From contig JBGPPE010000112.1 of NCBI GenBank assembly GCA_041488395.1, positions 1 through 8,467 on the forward strand: a DNA stretch of 8,467 nt. Direction: 5' to 3'. Below are positions 1 through 5,217 of the stretch, piece after piece. Positions within the stretch are counted from its first letter, which is position 1. The number at the start of each line of letters is the position of its first letter. The translations under genes and the position numbers were made by a program. Origin of the DNA: 39-52-133 sp041488395 (GTDB taxonomy: Bacteria; Pseudomonadota; Gammaproteobacteria; Burkholderiales; Gallionellaceae). The notes below the pieces were generated by a model that was not told the origin of the DNA, did no database searches, and saw only the letters and a list, made by a program, of their open reading frames with translations.

Positions 1-155
1 CCAGTGCCGTCGTCGCGCCGCACGCCAGTTACGCGCACGACGCGGATCGAATCCTCGCCTGGCTTGAACCAATCGCGCGCGCGCACCTCGATGATGTGGC
101 GGAGTACGGCATGGCGCTTCTCGACTGGTTCGCGTTACGCGCGCTTCCGAATTAG
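1..155 (+). CDS. 3' end of an unidentified protein (partial, cut by left edge)
   Basis: An open frame enters from the left edge (first full codon at base 3) and ends with TAG at 153-155, giving 50 C-terminal residues that finish with DWFALRALPN. I do not recognise the family. Coding is supported mainly by base use: most codons in this frame end in G or C, with gcG, caC, ctC and gaC typical, as expected for a gene of a GC-rich genome. The stop lies only 3 bases from the stop of the converging sulfurylase-like gene at 159. The tail looks amphipathic and helical. No membrane segment, signal or catalytic motif can be read from this short piece, and the product cannot be named without the sequence to the left. 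Confidence 0.5.
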   Translation, partial: SAVVAPHASYAHDADRILAWLEPIARAHLDDVAEYGMALLDWFALRALPN

Positions 156-158
156 AAT

Positions 159-1079
159 CTACGCCCGATGAATGCTCTCGCAACCACAGTTCTGGCTAAG
201 GATCGCGTGCTGCAAAACTGCGCGCGGCGAACTGTTGAACAAACCGTCCGGGGCAGGATTTTCCAGCATGCGATCACTTGGAAAATAGTTTTCCAGCAGC
301 AATCGGCTGGCACCTCTCAAAACGGATGGCAGCAAACTGCTTTGCTCTTGTGCGGGTTCGCTGCTGGCATGCAGCAGTAGGGCGTCGGATGCCTCCAGCG
401 CGCACTTCAGCAAATATTCGTCGCTGCGTTGCCAGGGGTTCTGCAAATGGATGGCGGCGATTTTGTGCCACTGGTTTTGTATCTGCAGGTTGCGCAAGTC
501 TTTTGGCCAATGATGATTCTTCAGCTGCCATTCGGCAGCGCGTGCGGCCAGCATCGACACCGGCCCACCCAGCAGGTATTGGGCCTTGCGTGCCTTGCGT
601 TCGGCAATTTGCGGGTACTGATGCTCTTCGTGCTCGCCAAAAATACGCACTTCGCTGTCTGCGTCCCATGGGAATATTTCCTTCACCTGCATGACACCCA
701 CCATATCGCCATGACGATGCAGAGCCACTTCCTCTCCCGCGCTCAGGGATTTTGCCACGGTTTCGCTGACTGCCAGGGTGACTGGCAACCCCCAGGGCAT
801 GCCGTTGGGTAGCGCGGCCAGGGCAAGCACGCTCGTGTAGGTTGGCTTGTCCATGTAACCGGTGAGCGGGCTATAGGCGCCACTCGCGATCATTTCCAGG
901 TCCAGCAATTCGCGTGCAGAAATTTCAACCTGTTTCAATTGCGCCAGGCGCGCATGCAGGTTGTGGCGCTCATGCACAGGCACGAAGGCCTGCACCAGCT
1001 CGCCACCGTAAGGTGCGATCAGACCGTCTTCAAGCCGCAAGGATCTGGCATACACTGCTTGCATAATCTGTTCAGTCAT
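159..1079 (-). CDS. Truncated, degenerate ATP sulfurylase (sulfate adenylyltransferase)-like protein
   Basis: The 306-residue product resembles sulfate adenylyltransferase, which makes APS from ATP and sulfate, but is unlikely to be active. The N-terminal PUA-like domain is clear: APYGGELV near residues 22-29 and SGAYSPLTGYMDKPTY near 66-81. The catalytic domain is recognisable from EYLLKCALEASDALLLH (221-237), but the preceding motif, normally QTRNPxHRxHE, reads HLQNPWQRSDE (211-221). Both nucleotide-binding histidines and the arginine are therefore gone. The protein also ends at CGCESIHRA, just before the usual GRDHAG motif, and falls short of the family's usual 380-400 residues. I chose the ATG at 1079, preceded by GGTG; TTG at 1091 is an alternative. 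It starts 22 nt after chrA and is probably co-transcribed with it. It could be a decaying gene or a non-catalytic paralogue. Homology is confident, activity is not. Confidence 0.72.
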   Translation of the reverse strand: MTEQIMQAVYARSLRLEDGLIAPYGGELVQAFVPVHERHNLHARLAQLKQVEISARELLDLEMIASGAYSPLTGYMDKPTYTSVLALAALPNGMPWGLPVTLAVSETVAKSLSAGEEVALHRHGDMVGVMQVKEIFPWDADSEVRIFGEHEEHQYPQIAERKARKAQYLLGGPVSMLAARAAEWQLKNHHWPKDLRNLQIQNQWHKIAAIHLQNPWQRSDEYLLKCALEASDALLLHASSEPAQEQSSLLPSVLRGASRLLLENYFPSDRMLENPAPDGLFNSSPRAVLQHAILSQNCGCESIHRA

Positions 1080-1101
1080 TGAAGTCACCAATTTATTGTC
1101 A

Positions 1102-2274
1102 CTAATACAATAACAAGCCGGCCAATCCAGCGGTCGGTATGACCCACACTACATCAAGCTTGAATTTCAATTGGGCGAGCAATGCAGCGGCAAAAATAAG
1201 CAGTGATACCCAGTGGTGTTGCGCAGTCATTCCCACGGTGATTACCGCGGAGATGATCATGCCGATGATCGCGGGACGGATGCCGCGCAGCGCGGCCTTG
1301 ATCAGCGCAGACTGCTTGATGCGATTCAACGCATGTGTCCCGGCTATCATCAGAATGCCGGGCGGCAAGAAGATGCCTATGGTCGCGACCAGGGCACCGA
1401 AGAAGCCGGCCACCTTGTAACCGATGAAAACCGTACTCAGGACAATCGGGCCAGGCATGATCTGGCTCATGGCGATCGCGTCGACAAACTCCTGCTGCGT
1501 CAGCCAGCCATTACTCTCTACGACAGTGTGTTGAATGAGCGGAATAAACACATAGCCACCGCCAAACAGGAACACGCTCATGCCGGCAAAAGTCATGAAC
1601 AGTTTGGCCAGCATCGCCGTATTAACGCTCCAGAAGGAGGCGGTGAGTGCCAATGGTGCAGCAGCGACGCTGAGCAGCCTGCTCTGGCTTTTCGCTGCGC
1701 TTGCCGGACCATTACCGCCAGCTGCAGGTTTCTCGCCAAATATCAGCCAGCCAGCCACGCCGGCGACGGCGATGATGGCAAGCGAAACGGTGAAGCTGCT
1801 GTGCCATACCATCAATGCAGCGGCGATCACGGTGATCACGGCCTCATATGCTCCTTTTATCGTCTTGCGCCCCATATTCCATGCGGCAACCAGAATAATT
1901 GCCGTAACCGCCGGGATAAACCCCATGAACAGCTTGCTCACCACCGGCATTTGCCCCCAGGTGAGGTATGCCACACTCAATGCCAGCATCAACAAAAAAG
2001 CCGGCATGACCACGCCGATGGCGCAAACCAGTGCCCCGGGCGTACCGCGCAGGCGATGACCGACGTAGGCGATGGTGTTTACTGCTATTGGCCCGGGCAA
2101 CACCGTGGCCAGCGACACGCCATCCAGCATCTCCTCGTGCGTGAGCCATTTGCGCCGCTCGACCACATGATTTTCAACCACAGCTATCAAGGCCATGAAG
2201 CCGCCAAAGGCTGTGCTGCCTATACGCAGAAAAAGGGTGAACAACGTCCACAGTGAAACTCGCCCAGTATTCAA
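1102..2274 (-). CDS. chrA: Chromate transporter ChrA, two-domain (CHR family)
   Basis: This 390-residue inner-membrane protein belongs to the CHR family, whose characterised members export chromate, a sulfate analogue. Two homologous halves are visible. The first (about 5-178) has STAFGGFMALI with FGG at 23-25, the RKWLT segment and LPGP at 59-62. The second (about 220-390) repeats these as FLFGGGYVFIP (237-240), NGWLTQQEF and MPGP at 273-276. A polar Gly/Ala/Ser/Lys linker near 180-200 joins them, and the rest is a series of hydrophobic membrane segments. The length fits the usual long two-domain form of about 390-400 residues. The start is set by GGAGG five bases before a TTG codon at 2274; an upstream TTG at 2286 would place the Shine-Dalgarno inside the gene. 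It lies between cysQ and a sulfurylase-like gene, so a link to sulfate or chromate handling is likely. Transport direction and substrate are family inference. Confidence 0.93.
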   Translation of the reverse strand: MNTGRVSLWTLFTLFLRIGSTAFGGFMALIAVVENHVVERRKWLTHEEMLDGVSLATVLPGPIAVNTIAYVGHRLRGTPGALVCAIGVVMPAFLLMLALSVAYLTWGQMPVVSKLFMGFIPAVTAIILVAAWNMGRKTIKGAYEAVITVIAAALMVWHSSFTVSLAIIAVAGVAGWLIFGEKPAAGGNGPASAAKSQSRLLSVAAAPLALTASFWSVNTAMLAKLFMTFAGMSVFLFGGGYVFIPLIQHTVVESNGWLTQQEFVDAIAMSQIMPGPIVLSTVFIGYKVAGFFGALVATIGIFLPPGILMIAGTHALNRIKQSALIKAALRGIRPAIIGMIISAVITVGMTAQHHWVSLLIFAAALLAQLKFKLDVVWVIPTAGLAGLLLY

Positions 2275-2279
2275 TATCG

Positions 2280-2284
2280 CCTCC
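2280..2284 (-). promoter_or_regulatory. Ribosome binding site deciding the TTG start of chrA
   Basis: GGAGG on the minus strand is followed by five bases (CGATA) and TTG at 2274-2272. This is the only good Shine-Dalgarno near the beginning of the chrA frame, and it favours TTG at 2274 over TTG at 2286. Confidence 0.6.
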
Positions 2285-2358
2285 AATTTGAATTAGCAAC
2301 AAACCGGTCAACCAACAATAGACCGCATGGATTTCACTGCAACCAACACTTACCAGGA

Positions 2359-2382
2359 GTTGCCGACTTTATTGCCGGCAAC
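2359..2382. repeat. Short inverted repeat between cysQ and chrA
   Basis: GTTGCCG (2359-2365) and CGGCAAC (2376-2382) form a perfect 7-bp stem with a 10-base loop in the 149-base gap between cysQ and chrA. On the transcribed minus strand it is not followed by a run of T, so it is not a standard intrinsic terminator. It might act as an mRNA-processing or stabilising hairpin between the two genes, but nothing more can be said from the sequence. Confidence 0.35.
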
Positions 2383-2423
2383 AGCAGTTCAAGCAAGGCC
2401 TGACATCTGCAGAGCAGCTGCCA

Positions 2424-3260
2424 TCAGTCCTGCAATATTTTTAACAATGAGGTGTTGGTTTTTGCCAGAACCAGAAACTCCGGGTTGTGCAGATCTTCCT
2501 TGTTATAGCGCAAGGCATGGCCTGCGGCATCGCAGACCACGCCGCCAGCTTCGTTCACCACGGCATGAGCTGCGGCAGTGTCCCACTCCATGGTGGGGCC
2601 CAGGCGCGGGTAGAAATGCGCTGCCGCTTCGGCGACCAGGCACAGCTTGAGCGAGCTGCCCATGCTGATACATTCGTGATTCCCCAGCTTCTTCAGCAGG
2701 GCATCCGTGCGTGCGTCGCTATGTGAACGGCTGGCGACGACCTTGATGGCGGTACCTGCCGCATGAGCAACGGCCCTGATGACTTGCGCCGGCTTCTTGT
2801 CGCGCTGCACAAAAGCACCGCTGCCGCGCGCAGCGCAGTAGCAAACATCCAGTACAGGCGCGTAAACCACGCCCAGTATGGGTACGCCGTTTTCCACCAG
2901 CGCAATATTGACGGTGAATTCGCCATTGCGTTTGAGGAACTCCTTGGTTCCATCCAGCGGATCAACCAGCCAGAAGCGTGCCCACTTGCTGCGCTCGGCA
3001 TAGGGAATATTGGCGTCTTCCTCGGAAAGGATGGGGTAAAGGGGCTGCAGCTTGCTTAGTCCGGCGACGATGGCATTGTGCGATGCCAGGTCGGCCAGGG
3101 TCAGGGGGGAATTGTCGGCTTTGCTGGTCTCGCCGAAATCCTCACTGCGATAAATTTCCATGATCGCAGCGCCTGCGCTGCGTGCCAGCGTCTCCACTTC
3201 ATGCAAAAGCTGGGCCAAATCGTTATCGGATGGCAATGATTGCTGGGCTGTACTTTTCAT
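2424..3260 (-). CDS. cysQ: 3'(2'),5'-bisphosphate nucleotidase CysQ (inositol monophosphatase superfamily)
   Basis: CysQ removes the 3'-phosphate from PAP, and in some organisms PAPS, recycling the by-product of sulfate activation and controlling PAPS levels; the enzyme is Mg2+-dependent and Li+-sensitive. The 278-residue product shows all signature metal-binding motifs of the superfamily: SPLTLAD (51-57), LSEED (78-82), WLVDPLDGTKEF (97-108, with Asp100, Asp103, Gly104 and Thr105) and EWDTAAAHAV (225-234). The SKADNSPLT and GTKEF context favours CysQ over inositol or fructose phosphatases. Length is slightly above the usual 245-270 because of the N-terminus. The start is ATG at 3260, with GAGGAGAG eight or fewer bases upstream; a TTG two codons earlier is less likely. 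chrA follows after 149 nt on the same strand, and a sulfurylase-like gene after that, consistent with a sulfate-related group. Confidence 0.93.
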   Translation of the reverse strand: MKSTAQQSLPSDNDLAQLLHEVETLARSAGAAIMEIYRSEDFGETSKADNSPLTLADLASHNAIVAGLSKLQPLYPILSEEDANIPYAERSKWARFWLVDPLDGTKEFLKRNGEFTVNIALVENGVPILGVVYAPVLDVCYCAARGSGAFVQRDKKPAQVIRAVAHAAGTAIKVVASRSHSDARTDALLKKLGNHECISMGSSLKLCLVAEAAAHFYPRLGPTMEWDTAAAHAVVNEAGGVVCDAAGHALRYNKEDLHNPEFLVLAKTNTSLLKILQD

Positions 3261-3267
3261 TATCAAA

Positions 3268-3275
3268 CTCTCCTC
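3268..3275 (-). promoter_or_regulatory. Ribosome binding site of cysQ
   Basis: GAGGAGAG on the minus strand lies 7 bases before ATG at 3260-3258. It supports this ATG as the start rather than the TTG at 3266, which would sit directly against the Shine-Dalgarno. Confidence 0.65.
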
Positions 3276-3281
3276 ATTTAC

Positions 3282-3340
3282 GGCACAGTGCGCTGCCTGG
3301 ACAGTGCCTGCGTTTCTTTTGGGTGTTGAAAATCAGTGCC
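3282..3340. repeat. Repeated CAGTGC motifs in the cysQ leader
   Basis: CAGTGC occurs at 3286-3291 and, as CAGTGCC, at 3302-3308 and 3334-3340. The start-to-start spacings are 16 and 32 bases. The first copy is part of the small palindrome GCACAGTGC, and GGCAC (3282-3286) can pair with GTGCC near 3304-3308. They lie within 80 bases upstream of the cysQ start, where an operator or leader hairpin would sit. No regulator is identified, and short GC-rich words recur by chance, so the function is uncertain. Confidence 0.25.
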
Positions 3341-3818
3341 ATAGTATTACTGTGGCCGTAGCCATTACTTTATGGTCAAACTAATTGCCTGCCTCCAATC
3401 CTGTGTGGGGTACGGGTGCTGCGAATAATGAGATGAGCTGCGCTGGCGGATGCGCTGTAATAAACCGGCGCCGGATCGTGGTGCGGCAGCCCTGATTGAA
3501 TCTGCCCTGCCGGCTGCGCGTCATGTTGCTGAATGTATTGATTTGTTTCAAACATTGCATTACCCGGTGACGTGACAATTAGGTTAAATATTTTGCGCGC
3601 TATACGTTTTCTCGGCGGCAGCGCAATTGAATCCCGCTCGTGTGTCGCATGTTTATCGTGAGCGGATTTAAGCAGCCGCATCATGCGATTGTCAACCTGT
3701 TACTTCTGCTAGTAGAAATCAAATGACATTTCCGCCAGTAAAATACCAGGACAGCCGGATATTGCAGGCAAAGGAAGCCTGCCGGAGCGGGGAATCCATG
3801 CAATAAAGCGGCATTCAT

Positions 3819-3842
3819 GCAGCATCCTGCAGCATCCTGCAG
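3819..3842. repeat. 10-bp tandem repeat, 2.4 copies
   Basis: GCAGCATCCT occurs twice in direct succession at 3819-3838 and is followed by a third partial copy (GCAG). The copies are identical, so this is a perfect short tandem repeat in non-coding DNA, probably prone to slippage. No function can be read from it. Confidence 0.7.
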
Positions 3843-3901
3843 TCAAATGACCGGATTTGATCGGAGATTTTTATATCTGATAATAAAACAGGGGCAAGTC
3901 A

Positions 3902-3968
3902 TGATTTTTCGCCTCAATAATAAAAAATTATTTCAAGGCGATTATGGGGACAGTTCTTGAAAAAATCA
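3902..3968. repeat. AT-rich nested inverted repeat downstream of the SIR2-like gene
   Basis: Outer arms TGATTTTT (3902-3909) and AAAAATCA (3961-3968) are perfect 8-bp complements. Inside them, CGCCT (3910-3914) pairs with AGGCG (3936-3940), and AATAAT (3916-3921) pairs with ATTATT (3927-3932) around an A5 loop, with one base bulged on one side and three on the other. The segment 3941-3960 contains GGGGACAG, a word often seen at the ends of small repeat elements; that association is from memory. The structure begins about 30 bases past the stop of the SIR2-like gene. It may act as a transcription-end or mRNA-stability element, or be the remnant of a small mobile repeat. The inner hairpin lacks a good T tail on either strand. 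Confidence 0.45.
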
Positions 3969-3996
3969 ATTGCATGGCTTTTCGGCCAGATAGCGG

Positions 3997-4827
3997 TCAA
4001 TACGTCACCACCTGATCAATCAGCGCACTCAAGGGCATATCCAGCCGCGTGATGTTCATCTCCTTGAGGAAGCGCTCCTCGTTCTTGCTCAACTCGCCTT
4101 CGATCAGCGCCCAATGCTGGAAAGACGAGCGCTTCATGATCTGGCGCGCGAAGATGCGGTCGAGCTGGTAGGTGAAGCGGCAGCCGAGGAACAGGAAGCC
4201 CTTGCCCAGCCGGCGCTGCTGCACGATGGGCGGGATCGGCGTCTGGATGTCGATCTCGGTGAGGATCTCGACGTAATCCGAATCCGACACGATGTAATTC
4301 TGCGACGGGCTGCATGAGCCGAGCGGACGATACAGCAGCGTCTGCCATTTCTTTGCCGCTTCCGCGTCCGAAAGTTCACCCTGGGCGGTGTAGTAGCGCA
4401 CCCATTCGCCATGATGCTCGGCCTGGCTCACGCCCTGCACCTGCCCCCAGCCGGGATTCTGTGCCAGCGCCAGCTGCATGGCATCGTCATACCAGGTATC
4501 CACCACCAGCGGCAGTTGGTGCAGCGCGGCGATAAACTGGTGCAGTTCGCTCGGCGTTGACTGGCCGGGGAAAGCCTGGTTCATCAGGCCGACCAGGGTT
4601 TTGCGGTGCTTGAAGTTTTCGATGTACTGCGCCGCACCGGTGAGGTTCTTGCGCAGCTTGTGCGACACGGTCACCTTCTCGGTGAGCCTGGCGACCAGCT
4701 GCAGGTGGTCTACAGGGTGCGCCGGCGGCGTGGCCGCAGCAGCCCAGACGCCGGGGCCCAGATAGGGCACGATGGCGCCGCTTTCCAGTCCCGCCAGTAT
4801 TTCGTTGATCGCAGTGTTGTGCGGCAT
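3997..4827 (-). CDS. nif-associated SIR2-like domain protein, predicted without NADase residues
   Basis: The 276-residue product is a SIR2-like Rossmann protein of the type found in some nif clusters; its role there is not established. Visible family landmarks are IVPYLGPGV (19-27), the nucleotide-loop region that is usually GAG, GAAQYIENF (64-72), SDSDYVEIL (181-189) and GFLFLGCRF (210-218). The region that normally reads TTNYD is DTWYDD (110-115), and the usual LHGS is RPLGS (167-171). The Asn and His used for NAD cleavage therefore appear to be absent. The start ATG has AAAGGAG 5-6 bases upstream. It lies 55 nt after the ferredoxin gene and is the last gene of the nif block, with repeats following. 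No signal peptide or membrane segment is seen. It may bind a nucleotide or act as a scaffold. It is unlikely to be a defence NADase. Confidence 0.8.
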   Translation of the reverse strand: MPHNTAINEILAGLESGAIVPYLGPGVWAAAATPPAHPVDHLQLVARLTEKVTVSHKLRKNLTGAAQYIENFKHRKTLVGLMNQAFPGQSTPSELHQFIAALHQLPLVVDTWYDDAMQLALAQNPGWGQVQGVSQAEHHGEWVRYYTAQGELSDAEAAKKWQTLLYRPLGSCSPSQNYIVSDSDYVEILTEIDIQTPIPPIVQQRRLGKGFLFLGCRFTYQLDRIFARQIMKRSSFQHWALIEGELSKNEERFLKEMNITRLDMPLSALIDQVVTY

Positions 4828-4850
4828 GACGGCTCCTTTGCCAGATGGTT

Positions 4851-4876
4851 AACCCGGGAGAATTATTCAACCCGGG
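4851..4876. repeat. Repeated AACCCGGG in the ferredoxin/SIR2-like gap
   Basis: AACCCGGG occurs at 4851-4858 and 4869-4876. Because CCCGGG is self-complementary, the two copies can also form a 6-bp GC stem around a 12-base loop in the mRNA, just ahead of the ribosome binding site of the SIR2-like gene (AAAGGAG, 4833-4839). This could modulate translation of the last gene or RNA processing. It may equally be chance. Confidence 0.35.
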
Positions 4877-4882
4877 GGGAAA

Positions 4883-5188
4883 TCAAAATCCGGAAGAAAA
4901 TCCCAGCAGCTCGACACTGATGTTCTCGTTGCCCAGCACCACCTGGCAGGCCAGGCGCGATTTGGAGCCAACGCCGATGATGGTGTCGAGCTTCTCGTTC
5001 TCGGTGCGCTGTATCCTGGAAACGCTCTTGCGCCCATCCTGGATGTAGATATGGCAATCGCCGCATTGCGCCTGGCCATCGCATTTGGTCTGGATGATAT
5101 CGCCGGTGTTCTTCAGCACGTCGAGCAGGCGGCTGCCTTCGGCAGCTTCAATGGTTTTACCGGAAGGTTGTATGGATACGACTGGCAT
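4883..5188 (-). CDS. nif-associated [2Fe-2S] ferredoxin
   Basis: This is a small soluble electron carrier of 101 residues with the beta-grasp ferredoxin fold. The four cluster ligands are in the right places: Cys36, Cys42 and Cys45 (KCDGQAQCGDC, a CX5CX2C pattern) and Cys81 (RLACQV). They sit between an N-terminal strand with KTIEAAEGSRLLDVL (11-25) and a C-terminal strand with ISVELL. The spacing fits adrenodoxin-like or bacterial 2Fe-2S ferredoxins such as those encoded in nif clusters, where they may feed electrons to nitrogenase or to Fe-S cofactor assembly. The start ATG at 5188 has AGGAG five bases upstream; GTG at 5194 would overlap that site. The gene lies 29 nt after the DegT-family gene and 55 nt before the SIR2-like gene. 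The redox partner is not evident from sequence; the neighbouring Lys-less DegT protein is one possibility. Confidence 0.9.
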   Translation of the reverse strand: MPVVSIQPSGKTIEAAEGSRLLDVLKNTGDIIQTKCDGQAQCGDCHIYIQDGRKSVSRIQRTENEKLDTIIGVGSKSRLACQVVLGNENISVELLGFSSGF

Positions 5189-5217
5189 GTGCACTCCTGG
5201 GTGGTTGGTTTAAAAGT

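Larger units (their letters stand above)
3276..3996. other. Intergenic region without a convincing gene, between cysQ and the nif block
   Basis: About 720 bases separate cysQ from the SIR2-like gene. No frame here has both a good ribosome binding site and recognisable protein similarity. The longest, 3376-3684 on the minus strand (102 codons), has mixed third bases, only a weak AGG upstream and no recognisable family. The stretch is richer in A and T than the flanking genes, most strongly at 3840-3970 (19 G/C in 3901-3960 by my count). It contains the CAGTGC leader motifs, a 10-bp tandem repeat (3819-3842) and a nested inverted repeat (3902-3968). I see no tRNA and no convincing sigma-54 -24/-12 promoter. 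It probably marks the downstream boundary of the nif block. Confidence 0.55.

Noticed and set aside
1213..2256. Plus-strand frame of 347 codons opposite chrA
   Set aside because: Antisense shadow of chrA; His-, Gln- and Arg-rich translation with no domain.
3376..3684. Minus-strand frame of 102 codons between cysQ and the SIR2-like gene
   Set aside because: No recognisable family, mixed third-base use, a weak ribosome binding site (AGG about 13 bases upstream) and a product of low-complexity polar character. I cannot support it as a gene, though a lineage-specific small protein is not excluded.
3960..3988. Intrinsic terminator after the SIR2-like gene (TGGC/GCCA stem followed by T6 on the minus strand)
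   Set aside because: The stem is only 4 bp, and about 9 bases separate it from the T run, so it does not meet the usual form of an intrinsic terminator.
3700..3996. CRISPR array
   Set aside because: Only one 10-bp tandem repeat without spacers is present; there is no repeat-spacer periodicity and no cas gene in the window.
3261..4000. NifA upstream sites (TGT-N10-ACA) or sigma-54 -24/-12 promoters in the gap
   Set aside because: I looked for both patterns in either orientation and found no match with correct spacing. TGGCACTGATT upstream of cysQ has a -24-like part but no GC at the -12 position.
3997..4827. Reading the SIR2-like gene as an antiphage defence effector
   Set aside because: It lies within a nif operon, lacks the catalytic Asn and His positions, and has no partner such as an Argonaute, HerA or TPR/STAND protein beside it.
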